From Heliopora coerulea (taxonomy: Eukaryota > Cnidaria > Anthozoa > Scleralcyonacea > Helioporidae), in the NCBI GenBank assembly GCA_030142905.1, contig JASJOG010000109.1:480001-544000 (forward strand): a stretch of 64,000 nucleotides of DNA. Reading direction: 5' to 3'. The notes below the pieces were generated by a model. It was given only the letters and a program-made list of their open reading frames with translations, ran no database searches and had not been told where the DNA came from. Below, in pieces: positions 32,501 through 36,829 of this stretch. How positions within the stretch are numbered: the stretch's first letter is position 1; each line of letters opens with the position of its first letter. Both the position numbers and the translations under genes were made by a program.

Positions 32501-33441
32501 CCGAAGCGAATTACCACCTAGATACGGCTTTGGGTTCAGCTACTGGTGAAATTGGATTATCACCAGGGGCAGCAAGAGTTCCGAGTTGGCAAAAACCCAA
32601 GCTTCTTGGTTTCCGTGGAATGCACTAAAATTCAAAATGTTTCAGGGTTTTCGAAAGTATTCCGTTGGTGTGTTGCAGTTGCTAACGACAGTTTATTTTA
32701 GCAGCGAATCTATTTCATGCAGGGATTACAGACTTAAAGAATAACTAGGGTAGTATGCAAGTAAGAAATTGCAAGTAAGTGCCGTTAAGGAAAACTGAGC
32801 TGCAGAGGGAACTCGTACCAGCAACCTTCTGATTGCGAGCCAGACGCTCTTACCATTGAACCACTAGAAAACAGATGGCAGAGCAAAGTTACGTATGTAT
32901 ATTTTAACCTGGGACGGGTCGGTTGACAGTGACTAGCTGGACTGTAAATCGTTAGATGTCTATATCTCTACTCAGGCGATGCTGTTTGCACGAGGAATTG
33001 CAGCTGGATAACGTTGGGGTTAACCCTTTCATGCACGCGGTTGTCAAACTTCAACAAATTACAATAATAAGACAAATGAAAGAACAAAAAATAAGCAAGG
33101 AAAGGGCCAAAAACAAAAAGAAAAAAATCATGCATTATACGACTAAGTATTTATATATTTGATCTAATTCATTTTTCCGATATCGCAAAACATCCCATCT
33201 CAAAATATCTGTGGTCAACCCACGTCTGATTAATGTGTACGTATTATTTCTATTTAGTGTTATTAGCCGCCTCGGAAAATTAAAAGCGACGGTTAAGAAG
33301 AAGTTTACTCCCTTTTTTAACGACGACATAATTAACGAGTGGATATGGGATAAGGTAGACAGCAAACGTCGTCACGCGCTTAAACTAAAACAACGTTTGA
33401 TGAAACTGCAATCTGTGGGTGATAAAGCAACAGCAAGATAA
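2451..33441 (+). CDS. HEXD: hexosaminidase D-like (GH20) gene, 16 exons
   Basis: Joining 16 exons (2451-2515, 7982-8089, 13796-13868, 18894-19003, 20245-20332, 21143-21221, 21835-21923, 22098-22248, 22941-23012, 25004-25063, 26024-26159, 26931-27013, 29074-29161, 30129-30233, 31205-31291, 33267-33441) gives 1569 bases, 522 codons plus stop, with all introns GT/AG and all phases matching. Residues about 11-34 are hydrophobic (signal anchor), 35-58 a charged stem, then the GH20 barrel: [35 protein letters not shown], catalytic pair in LHIGGDE (D203, E204), [29 protein letters not shown] and [19 protein letters not shown] hydrolyses terminal N-acetylhexosamine, preferring galactosaminides. Mammalian HEXD lacks such an anchor and is nucleocytoplasmic, so a membrane-anchored, luminal form is inferred from exons 1-2. 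Introns are swollen by transposons, but no exon is broken. Confidence 0.9.
2516..5271. other. hexosaminidase intron 1, left part
   Basis: AT-rich intronic sequence with an (AT)n run near 4923-4950. Apart from that I see no exon, repeat terminus or RNA gene here. Confidence 0.4.
5274..6685 (+). mobile_element. Tc1-type DNA transposon, DD38E, apparently complete
   Basis: The element is flanked by TA (5272-5273 and 6686-6687). Its terminal inverted repeats are about 55 bp, starting CAGTAGGTGCCAAAAG, and differ at about one position (tatgag versus tgtgag). It encloses one uninterrupted transposase frame. It lies in intron 1 of the hexosaminidase gene in the same orientation. Near-identical ends and an open frame suggest a recent insertion. 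Confidence 0.93.
5480..6508 (+). CDS. Tc1/mariner-superfamily transposase (DD38E)
   Basis: 342 residues from the ATG at 5480. An in-frame ATG at 5378 would add 34 residues unlike the family, so 5480 is preferred. Domains in order: first helix-turn-helix (about 5-45), GRPR-type motif (57-60), second helix-turn-helix (about 64-110), basic NLS-like KNKRKR, then the DDE domain with D152 (LFSDESKFE), D242 (LLQDNDPKH) and E281 (VNPIEHLWD). There are 38 residues between the second D and E, not the 34 of classic Tc1. A DD38E sibling group of Tc1 ('Intruder') has been described in animals; assignment to it is inferred from the spacing. No stop or frameshift is present. Confidence 0.93.
   Translation: MAKELSEGVRGQIVALSNEGFSQRQIAAKIGVSKGAVQRTVERFRKTKSYSNLPRSGRPRCTTSQEDRFIKITSLRNRTATAGDIQSSINATREKTISKTTVRRRLAGSGLKGRVAVSKPLLRPKNKRKRLLWAKKYKNYSVEDWKKVLFSDESKFEIYGNNRRIYVRRRPGERLLNQCTKPTVKRGGGNIQVWGCFSFNGVGDLFRIKGILKKEQYHSILQRHAIPSGKKLCGRGFTLLQDNDPKHSSNLCTNYLKNKENQGELKLMAFPPQSPDVNPIEHLWDLLKREKVRHAITSQDRLWDVLSQSWNNIEQSTLQKLVKSMPKRVQAILKAKGGHTKY
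7013..7240. repeat. palindromic fold-back element (~228 bp)
   Basis: Two arms of about 100 bp mirror each other, from AATAAAACAAAACAG at the left to CTGTTTTGTTTTACATT at the right. GACAAAAGTGAGACTGTAAT is inverted around a short loop near 7120. It is a non-autonomous hairpin MITE with no coding capacity. Confidence 0.65.
7475..7558. mobile_element. TTAA-flanked short repeat with CTGGCGTTAGCCAG core
   Basis: TTAA occurs at 7471-7474 and 7559-7562. The centre (ACCTGGCGTTAGCCAGAA) is the reverse complement of the core seen at 18390 and 50310. Its ends are less alike than in the other copies, so the boundary is less certain. Confidence 0.4.
7982..8089 (+). CDS. HEXD: HEXD-like exon 2 (anchor end and stem)
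   Basis: Follows a TTCATAG acceptor and completes the exon 1 codon as Phe. It encodes the rest of the hydrophobic segment ([12 protein letters not shown]) and a charged stem ([20 protein letters not shown]), ending two bases into a codon at gtaagt. A second AG at 8016 would give a shorter exon, but its phase does not fit exon 1. Confidence 0.65.
8139..8240 (+). repeat. 30-bp minisatellite, ~3.5 copies
   Basis: Tandem units of the type GACTCAAAGAGGTTTGACAT-AAAGGAT repeat every 30 bp, beginning about 50 bp after the exon 2 donor. Later units are nearly identical and the first is diverged. Confidence 0.7.
8389..8450. repeat. dispersed repeat, TTTATCGNNTTTAAAACAC family
   Basis: AGTGCTTTATCGAATTTAAA followed by AATAGCCGAG matches copies at about 23838-23930, 24545-24640 and 59003-59090. 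This is a diverged, truncated copy. Confidence 0.45.
9356..9467. mobile_element. hairpin MITE, TAGAAACATG ends
   Basis: TAGAAACATGTATGACGCC at the left is inverted in GACGTCATTCATGTTTCTA at the right. Pairing extends about 45 bp inward through CATTTCAACCGGAAAAAT. Confidence 0.55.
9650..9830. repeat. inverted-repeat element with ACGGTACGAT ends
   Basis: ATCTGCAACGGTACGATGG at the left is mirrored by ACAATCGTACCGTGTTGAT at the right. The right part (GCATACGCCAGGGTGAACAA) resembles the element at 23339-23484, so both may be one family. Boundaries are approximate. Confidence 0.4.
9881..10104. repeat. inverted pair of tRNA-derived SINEs
   Basis: Two copies of a tRNA-like unit face each other. 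The left copy is on the - strand and the right copy on the + strand. Each has a B-box (GGTTCGAAC or GGATCGAAC on the opposite strand), and the shared non-tRNA tail (CAGAAATCG...GTTCATCTATCATT) matches the single copy at 32213. The anticodon arm is not a normal tRNA arm, so these are SINE heads rather than functional tRNA genes. Confidence 0.65.
10526..10656. repeat. hairpin MITE (~130 bp)
   Basis: ACATGAACAGAAAGTTTTCG is inverted as ATGAAAACTTTCTGTTCATG. Pairing continues through AAGTCAACTGA and TGTTGACTT around a three-base loop near 10588. Confidence 0.65.
10657..11571. other. intronic sequence, no clear feature
   Basis: Hexosaminidase intron 2. A GC-richer patch at 11193-11465 (AACGAAGTCATGCGCAG, TGACGTCACGTCG) resembles a dispersed repeat that also occurs inverted near 10290 (GTTACGAAATGACGACGGCA). 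No exon was seen. Confidence 0.35.
11572..11792. mobile_element. CAGGGGCGCAACTAG-ended MITE (221 bp)
   Basis: Left end CAGGGGCGCAACTAG and right end CTAGTTGCGCCCCTG are perfect inverted repeats. AGAAA lies immediately on both sides, consistent with a 5-bp target duplication. The interior has no coding capacity. hAT-like by its termini. Confidence 0.7.
12523..13307. repeat. 785-bp palindrome of GGTCACCGG(G/A)TATCTCCC units
   Basis: The left arm (12523-12924) and right arm (12935-13307) are inverted and nearly identical over about 370 bp around a 10-bp spacer. Each arm carries a series of units close to GGTCACCGGGTATCTCCC spaced about 29-90 bp apart: eight on the left (starting about 12616, 12655, 12686, 12714, 12801, 12832, 12870, 12900) and seven on the right. 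The left arm has one extra 29-bp unit. ACAAAAAATAATT occurs at 12473-12485 and at 13306-13318, a possible 13-bp target duplication. There is no coding capacity. It is not a CRISPR array: the units are degenerate and inverted, with no defined spacers. Confidence 0.85.
13443..13575. mobile_element. hairpin MITE, CAAACAC ends
   Basis: CAAACACTCGTTTAGTGTTC at the left mirrors GAACACCACCTCGTGTTTG at the right. Inner pairing runs through TTCCTCCGATTTCTAGA. A partial copy (AGAAATCGGAGGAAG) lies just upstream near 13357. Confidence 0.6.
13796..13868 (+). CDS. HEXD: HEXD-like exon 3
   Basis: Acceptor TTTCCAG, donor gtaagg. Encodes [20 protein letters not shown], the conserved first strand of the GH20 barrel, where the mammalian protein has LVHLDLKGAPPK. 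Confidence 0.93.
13982..15165. mobile_element. PIF/Harbinger-like non-autonomous element (~1.2 kb)
   Basis: GGCCTGTTTACACG at the left and GAGTAAACAGGCCC at the right are inverted. TTA lies directly outside each end (13979-13981, 15166-15168), the 3-bp duplication used by PIF/Harbinger. An internal inverted repeat (about 14135-14250 against 14550-14670, sharing AACTGTACTATAACTGGAAG) and repeated AACCCGGGTT motifs fill it. No transposase frame is present. Similar AACCCGAGTT motifs extend outside both ends, so it may be nested in an older relative. Confidence 0.55.
15893..17774 (+). pseudogene. broken hAT transposase
   Basis: Coding fragments in order: an acidic and basic N-terminus from the ATG at 15893; a BED-type zinc finger split by a frameshift near 16205 (CNAC in one frame, HVASAKH in the next); a middle catalytic region with a shift near 16700; [14 protein letters not shown] and a shift near 16960; [11 protein letters not shown]; an in-frame TAA at 17481-17483; and the C-terminal hAT dimerisation region ([27 protein letters not shown]). 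Three frameshifts and one nonsense codon make it inactive. The C-terminal motif and the 8-bp duplication fix the superfamily. Confidence 0.9.
17900..17905 (+). terminator. polyadenylation signal of the hAT element
   Basis: AATAAA about 125 bp after the transposase stop and inside the right terminus; a plausible poly(A) signal for the element's own transcript. Confidence 0.4.
18205..18850. repeat. GACTCG-rich degenerate repeat
   Basis: GGACTCGGACTC and GACTCGTGACTCGTA motifs recur at about 18214-18310 and 18664-18850. They are split by a TTAA MITE and unique sequence. The hAT element is inserted at the edge of this repeat. Confidence 0.5.
18355..18447. mobile_element. TTAA-flanked MITE (93 bp)
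   Basis: TTAA precedes CCCTTTACGG and TTAT follows GCAAAGGG, so the right flank has one mismatch. The core TTACTCTGGCCAATGCCAGA belongs to the family seen at 74, 7475 and 50271. Confidence 0.6.
18894..19003 (+). CDS. HEXD: HEXD-like exon 4
   Basis: Acceptor TTGTCTAG, donor gtattt. Encodes [20 protein letters not shown] then [16 protein letters not shown], the strongly conserved EYEDMFPY block of HEXD. Confidence 0.95.
20077..20216. repeat. TGTA/GTAT-rich microsatellite
   Basis: Runs of TATG and TGTA between exons 4 and 5. Several ORFs through it on both strands are artefacts of the repeat. Confidence 0.8.
20245..20332 (+). CDS. HEXD: HEXD-like exon 5
   Basis: Acceptor TTTTTCAG, donor gtactg. 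Encodes [20 protein letters not shown] then LVQTFGHME, matching the [10 protein letters not shown] block of HEXD. Confidence 0.95.
20385..20960. repeat. CAA/CAG triplet repeats around TTTCACATGTGAAA palindromes
   Basis: (ACAACAACAG)n occupies 20400-20545. From 20550 to 20715 TTTCACATGTGAAA-like palindromes repeat. Degenerate ACA/ACG triplets return at 20800-20930. Long ORFs of Cys or Val here are repeat artefacts. Confidence 0.7.
21143..21221 (+). CDS. HEXD: HEXD-like exon 6
   Basis: Acceptor CTTTAG, donor gtaagg at 21222. Encodes [20 protein letters not shown] then INPGDS. A later gtaatg at 21247 gives the wrong phase for exon 7, so 21221 was chosen. Confidence 0.9.
21835..21923 (+). CDS. 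HEXD: HEXD-like exon 7 (catalytic D-E pair)
   Basis: Acceptor TTTTGTAG, donor gtacgt. Encodes [20 protein letters not shown] then LHIGGDE; the final Asp-Glu is the GH20 catalytic pair (D203, E204 of the predicted protein). Confidence 0.95.
22098..22248 (+). CDS. HEXD: HEXD-like exon 8
   Basis: Acceptor TCTTAAG, donor gttagt. Encodes [20 protein letters not shown] and later [19 protein letters not shown], including the conserved WDDM. Confidence 0.93.
22512..22667. mobile_element. MITE with a telomere-like core
   Basis: CAAGTGCAGTTTAGCGGATG at the left is inverted as GCGTCCGCTGAACTGCACTC at the right. Between them, 22574-22624 is a degenerate (CCTAAC)n run resembling the metazoan telomere repeat. 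Confidence 0.65.
22941..23012 (+). CDS. HEXD: HEXD-like exon 9
   Basis: Acceptor GTTTTAG, donor gtaaag. Encodes [20 protein letters not shown] then FPK; VEPMVW is a conserved HEXD motif. Confidence 0.93.
23339..23484. mobile_element. hairpin MITE, GTCGCATACGATTGTTCG ends
   Basis: GTCGCATACGATTGTTCGTC at the left mirrors GACAAATAGTATGCGAC at the right, with CCTGAGTGTATACGATTC against GATGATTGCATACGCCAGGG. No coding capacity. Confidence 0.55.
23838..23935. repeat. dispersed repeat, AGGCGATAGCCGAG family
   Basis: GAGTGTTTTATCAGGATTTA...GCGATAGCCGAGTGTTTTTG...CCCGATAAAGCACATACTGC. The two GTGTTTT halves make it partly palindromic. Other copies: 8389, 24545 and 59003. Confidence 0.6.
24545..24640. 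repeat. dispersed repeat, AGGCGATAGCCGAG family
   Basis: A diverged copy in the same orientation as 23838-23935 (GAAGTGTTTTACTGGATTTA...CCCGATAAAGCACATACTAC). The pair brackets about 600 bp, but no retrotransposon coding lies between. Confidence 0.55.
25004..25063 (+). CDS. HEXD: HEXD-like exon 10
   Basis: Acceptor TTTTGTAG, donor gtaatc. Encodes [19 protein letters not shown], matching the W(V/I)ASAFKG block of HEXD. Confidence 0.95.
25552..25975. repeat. low-complexity TGGTG/CACCA tract with strand switch
   Basis: From 25552 to about 25825 the + strand is built of TGTGGTATGG-like units. From about 25829 to 25975 it is built of the complement (CCATACCACACC). The two halves can pair over much of their length. 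Exon 11 begins about 50 bp later. Confidence 0.8.
26024..26159 (+). CDS. HEXD: HEXD-like exon 11
   Basis: Acceptor TTTTCAG, donor gtaata. Encodes [20 protein letters not shown] and later [12 protein letters not shown], the end of the GH20 barrel. Confidence 0.95.
26931..27013 (+). CDS. HEXD: HEXD-like exon 12
   Basis: Acceptor TTTTCATAG, donor gtacgt. Encodes [20 protein letters not shown] then CLAVLRE; CELLPV..PSLA..L is typical of HEXD. Confidence 0.95.
27164..27590 (-). pseudogene. Penelope-like element 3' remnant (GIY-YIG nuclease)
   Basis: On the - strand, 27585-27361 ends with [20 protein letters not shown] and [10 protein letters not shown], the GIY-YIG endonuclease of Penelope-like elements. 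After a TAG (27361-27363) the same frame continues ([34 protein letters not shown]) to a TGA at 27175-27177. The TAG falls where relatives usually have Trp. The reverse transcriptase part is missing; the 5' side is cut by a MITE near 27521. Right after the stop comes a hammerhead-like core, CTGATGATGACTTGAAGTCG then AAA (27164-27189, - strand), a position where PLE termini are known to carry such ribozymes. Confidence 0.75.
27523..27636. mobile_element. TTAA-type MITE, CCCTTTCATGCA family
   Basis: The right end GTGCATGAAAGGG is followed by TTAA (27637-27640). The left end TCCTTTCATGCATC is slightly decayed. The interior shares ACAAATGAAAGAACAA with the copy at 33024. It interrupts the Penelope-like remnant. 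Confidence 0.6.
27870..28110. repeat. TATACG/TATATG hexanucleotide microsatellite
   Basis: About 240 bp of alternating (GTATAC) and (GTATAT) units. ORFs of Ile/Arg or Tyr/Val through it are artefacts. Confidence 0.9.
28195..28432. repeat. inverted repeat with Penelope-like tail motifs
   Basis: ATGTTTGAGGAAGTTGATCG at the left mirrors CGATCAACTTCCTCAAACAT at the right. Arms of about 105 bp are nearly perfect. Each arm holds GTCGAAACGTCAGTCACT with GGATGACCGCTGC upstream (on - in the left arm, + in the right), reminiscent of PLE hammerhead-type termini. The centre is a short AGTCAAAAGG direct repeat. Confidence 0.7.
29074..29161 (+). CDS. HEXD: HEXD-like exon 13
   Basis: Acceptor CTACATAG, donor gtaaga. 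Encodes [20 protein letters not shown] then ALNPQQIP. Less conserved, but phase-compatible on both sides. Confidence 0.88.
29174..29500. repeat. pogo/Tigger-like non-autonomous repeat, copy 1
   Basis: CTAACTCGAACCAAAT and TTTACCCCGTTAAT repeat, followed by GGTAACAACGTGACAATATAG. The same order occurs at 39843-40100. The start TAGTACCCTGCTAAC resembles the CAGTAGAACCTCGCTAA termini of pogo/Tigger elements; that class is inferred. Confidence 0.5.
30129..30233 (+). CDS. HEXD: HEXD-like exon 14
   Basis: Acceptor TTTTTAG, donor gttcgt (weaker). Encodes [20 protein letters not shown] and [14 protein letters not shown]. Supported by phase with exons 13 and 15. Confidence 0.88.
30379..30868. mobile_element. 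possible DNA element with CGTTTACACTA ends
   Basis: CGTTTACACTA at 30379 is inverted as TAGTGTAAACG at 30858. Repeated TATTCGGATT and GATTCG/CGAATC motifs lie inside. No target duplication or coding was seen. Confidence 0.35.
31205..31291 (+). CDS. HEXD: HEXD-like exon 15
   Basis: Acceptor CTCTGTAG, donor gtgggt. Encodes [20 protein letters not shown] then [12 protein letters not shown] is found near the HEXD C-terminus. Confidence 0.88.
31292..32212. other. hexosaminidase intron 15, left part
   Basis: No exon or complete element seen; a C-run sits at about 31706. Confidence 0.3.
32213..32335 (+). repeat. tRNA-derived SINE
   Basis: TCTCGGTAGCTCAATGGTTA (A-box) and GCGGGTTCGATCCCC (B-box) with a non-tRNA tail (CAGAAATCATTTTCTGAG...GTTCATCTATC) shared with 9881-10104. 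Position 33 of the anticodon loop is C and the stem is mismatched, so it is not a working tRNA gene. Confidence 0.7.
32805..32872 (-). repeat. decayed tRNA-derived SINE
   Basis: On the - strand, TAGTGGTTCAATGGTAAGAG (A-box) and AAGGTTGCTGGTACGAGTTC (decayed B-box). Confidence 0.5.
33024..33135. mobile_element. TTAA-type MITE, CCCTTTCATGCA family
   Basis: TTAA at 33020-33023 precedes CCCTTTCATGCACGC. The interior ACAAATGAAAGAACAAAA matches the copy at 27523. The right end (AATCATGCATTATAC) is decayed. Confidence 0.55.
33267..33441 (+). CDS. HEXD: HEXD-like exon 16 (C-terminus and stop)
   Basis: Acceptor TATTAG after a T-rich tract. Encodes [40 protein letters not shown] and a basic tail, ending with TAA at 33439-33441. 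Confidence 0.88.
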
Positions 33442-34130
33442 GTAACTTAATAAGAGACAATGCCTAACCATGTTAAGATGCATGACATATGCAGGAATTT
33501 TACTCAGAGACAATGAACATGGGAAGAAAGATTACTTGGCCTTTGCCAATCATGTTTTGCACCTACTAAAATTCAATAAGGTTTTCTGACCCATTGAAAT
33601 TTTTCTGTTTACTCCAGAAATTTTGTCGAAATAGTCGCAAAGTTTACCAAAACTTCTGTAAACGGTCATGCATGTTCTTCGTTGATAAGCATACATTGTA
33701 ATGAATATTCTCTGCAAGATTTTATATGGGTGTTTGTGTGTCCTTATTTATAGAAGAAAACACCTACGAATTTATGAAACTTCAATGAATTTGTTGTTAT
33801 TGGTGGTGGTAGTGGTGGTGATGGTGATGGTTGTCGTCGTTGTTGTTGTTGTGAGTGGTGGTGGTGAGGGTTGTCGTCGTTGTCGTTGTCATTGTTTTTG
33901 TTGTCGTCGTCGTCTTCGTCGTCGTCTTCGTCGTCGTCTTCGTCGTCTTCGTCGTTGTTGTTGTCGTTGTCGTTTCTACTTTAACACGGCTTCTTTTCCA
34001 CTGGAGATCTTAGCTTGACATCAAGCTGCGTCCGGCTACCTTGGGAATCCAACACCTGTTTCTGTATATTTGCTGCTCTTAGCAAACTAACTTCTGGAGC
34101 AATTCAGAGTATGTGACTGATAGATTTTTT
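33442..34130. other. intergenic, with GTT/GTC triplet repeat
   Basis: 33792-33967 is a (GTT/GGT/GTC/TTC) triplet tract whose Val- and Arg-rich ORFs are artefacts. The rest shows nothing. No clear poly(A) signal for the hexosaminidase gene was identified. Confidence 0.6.
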
Positions 34131-34133
34131 TAG

Positions 34134-34440
34134 TCTACGCGATTGTTAAAACGTCCACCAATCGGTCCTAAAGCTCTTAGGAAATTTGGAACGGCCTTAG
34201 GAAATTTGGGATATTCTCTTGAGCGTGTATCTCAAATCTTGACAGTCCTCAGTTTTTCCTGTTTCTTTTCGTGGATTCTGGTGTCAAATACGGCTAAAGT
34301 GAAGGAGAAAATGTTTCCGGTTTTCTTTCACAAGTACCGTCGTAATGCCTGGTCTTTTATGCTTTGGCTCTTTGTCAATCTATTTCGTGATTTGTATCGT
34401 GTCAATTTATATCACAATTTTGATTATTCATTTCCCTGAA
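34134..34440 (+). CDS. possible PEX11-like exon (unconfirmed)
   Basis: An open frame after a T-rich acceptor (TTTTTTTAG) encodes LLKRPPIGPKALRKFGTALG, then a hydrophobic stretch (SQILTVLSFSCFFSWILV) and SFMLWLFVNLFRDLYRVNLY. The last part recalls the membrane segment and RD(L/A)YE motif of PEX11 peroxisomal membrane proteins. No first exon was found, the donor is weak, and the C-terminal PEX11 segment was not located. It could be a degenerate fragment. Confidence 0.25.
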
Positions 34441-36656
34441 CTCGTTCCGACTTATGATTATATGAATTTTTTATTAACTCTACATTAATGTGTCTCATAA
34501 TAGCGTCCTTCGGACGCTATTGTGAGCCAGTCTCATCCTCTTCCCAGAACATTCTTCATAATGTGTTATTCTCACTTTCAGAGGCTTTTTCTGGAGTCCC
34601 GCTTCTACTTAGGAATTTTAGAACAGTATATATACATATATACATAAATACATATATACATATATATATGTAATATAAAAGAAAATGGCTTGGGATGTTA
34701 CCTTTGGCCAAGACAAATTGATAAATCTTTGCCCTCGCAAGCTGCTAATACCATTAATACGTTCTTCGTACGTAAAGTCGAAACAACGCATTCAATCATG
34801 TGATCCCAGCGAACTGAAACGGAGATAGCTTGTTATCATTCCGAAAAGCCTTCGCTCCTTTCCGTAACTTATTCGGTTGTCACGTGGTGGCCTCAAAGTT
34901 AGCCAGCCAGTCGCTAGACGTCACCTGAGATTTGTAAGGTCAGTGAACACAAAAACTGGAGGGAGCGTGTCGGTCGAAAATTAGGGTCAAATTGGATGCC
35001 GGCATTTTGAGTAAAATTGGGGGACAATTTGTTCTTCTCCAGGCCCTTTTTCGTCTGTTCGAGAACCTCATGGTCGAACAACTTATATTTAGGGAATTGT
35101 TTCGTATTCGTTTTCATTAGCTGTATACCAGAAAAAACTACTTTTCTGGTTATTAGTCGGCCATTATTATTGTTACCTTAATTGTTTAACATTCTTTTTA
35201 AAAACAGCAAAAGAAAAACAAGGGACAAAAGTGAAGTGGACTTTGACCATGACCTCGAACTTTTCATCCAAGCATATTTATCTTACTTCCATTTTATCCA
35301 ATGTGACGGTCTTTAATTTGTCGCCTGCGGTTTAGCGACACTTTGCTCGAATGCCTCCTCTAAAAAATGTATGATCTCTAGTGTTCTTAGCGCATTTTAG
35401 ACTTGTTCCCAATCTCACGTCATACAAAAACCAATCTTGACGTCACACGGTCGAATTTGGTCAGCGTTTAGGGCAAATCACAAGCGTTCACCGGAGCTCG
35501 AAAGACCAAAAAACCCTTCCTGGTGCAAGTTTACTTATCGCTGGTAAATAATGAAAAAATACAAACCAAAGATGGCAAGTTCGACACTCCAAGGCTTTGT
35601 AAAGGGTGATGCTTTATTTCCATCGGTATTAATAGAAATTTACAGTAAAATTATTGGCTGATTTCATGAACTGTTTACAAGTTTTGTTTGTTCAGTTTAA
35701 TTTCTCGATTACTGGCATCGTTAAAAACCAAGTAACAGATTTTACCGTTTAGTAATACTAAGGAATACAAAAGCTAAACTCCTTGAGCGTACTTTATCGG
35801 ACGAAGGGATGAGTTGTCCTTCGGTCGCTCGACGTTCAACTATTTTCAGAAGAAAATCAAAAAAGAAAAAGCGTTGGTCGGCCAAGACTTTGTCGCGTTT
35901 TTGTTTATAAACACCCTGTCTACACAGCGGACAATTTCCAACACTTGAGTATATTAAGTTTACGAAGAAGCTGGCTTTACTTCATTTCTTGCTATGACTA
36001 TCTTACGCTACTGCTAGCTTAGGAACCAGTCATTATTTTGAGGGATTACCAGGTTGGACAGAATATGTACGGTGTATGAAATTTTGTCATTATGAATGAC
36101 GTGGTATGAAAAAAAATCATTATGAAAAATTTAAATGGAATTCTAGATGGGGAATGGAGCATAGAGTGACAACCTTTTCATTTTGTAAGCACTTTAATCA
36201 AGTATGCCTGGTGATCAATTACGAAGTTTCCGGCGACAAAATTTAACAGCTGTGACTGTGCGACGTTATCGTTCGGTTTTCCAGAATACATGGGATCCCC
36301 AAAACACTCGTTATTTTCATTATTTTTCTGAGGTTACCTTTAAAACGCTTGCTTTGAAAGTAATGACAGTCTACGAAAACATCGACTTGAATGTCATGAT
36401 CATGAAGATTTATGCGACAAGGTTTGAAAAAAACAAAACTAAATATTTGTTATGGCTTTTCCAACTCTGTACATCCTCTAAATAATGACCGCTCCCTGGA
36501 CATAAATCTTCCCAACTGTTTTTTTTTTGTTTGTTTGTCTGTTTTTATTTTTTTTACAATTCTATTATTTGATAACTTTGTTCTTGTTCTGGTATCAGGA
36601 TGTCTCAGTGCCATTTGCTGACTCTAGTGGCGCTACTATCGAATCATTTATTTCTA
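34441..36656. other. intergenic between two convergent genes
   Basis: A (TATACA)n microsatellite lies at about 34626-34672. An open segment after a good acceptor at 35206-35312 (KRKTRDKSEVDFDHDLELFI) may be an exon, but no partner was established. Nothing else clear. Confidence 0.35.
36544..36549 (-). terminator. poly(A) signal candidate for TP53I11-like gene
   Basis: AATAAA on the - strand about 108 bases after the stop codon. Another lies at 36647-36652, only 5 bases after the stop. Confidence 0.35.
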
Positions 36657-36829
36657 TTAATCGGCAGTGTCATCTGACTCGGCGAAACTGACTGGTTTGT
36701 CTGGTACTGGCCGATTCAAATGGTGTAACTTCATCGAGTAGATCAAAGTAATAACAAAAATGACAAAATGGAACAGCAAGTGCAGCACGGTGTAAGGCTT
36801 GTACTCCACAAAAATTTCACGAAGAAACA
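36657..36829 (-). CDS. TP53I11: TP53I11-like exon 8 (C-terminus)
   Basis: Acceptor follows a T-run then CAG. Encodes FLREIFVEYKPYTVLHLLFH, the last membrane span (FVIFVITLIYSM) and an acidic tail to TAA at 36657-36659. Confidence 0.88.

Noticed and set aside
33701..34018. Val/Arg-rich ORF
   Set aside because: Runs through the GTT/GTC triplet repeat; no family resemblance.
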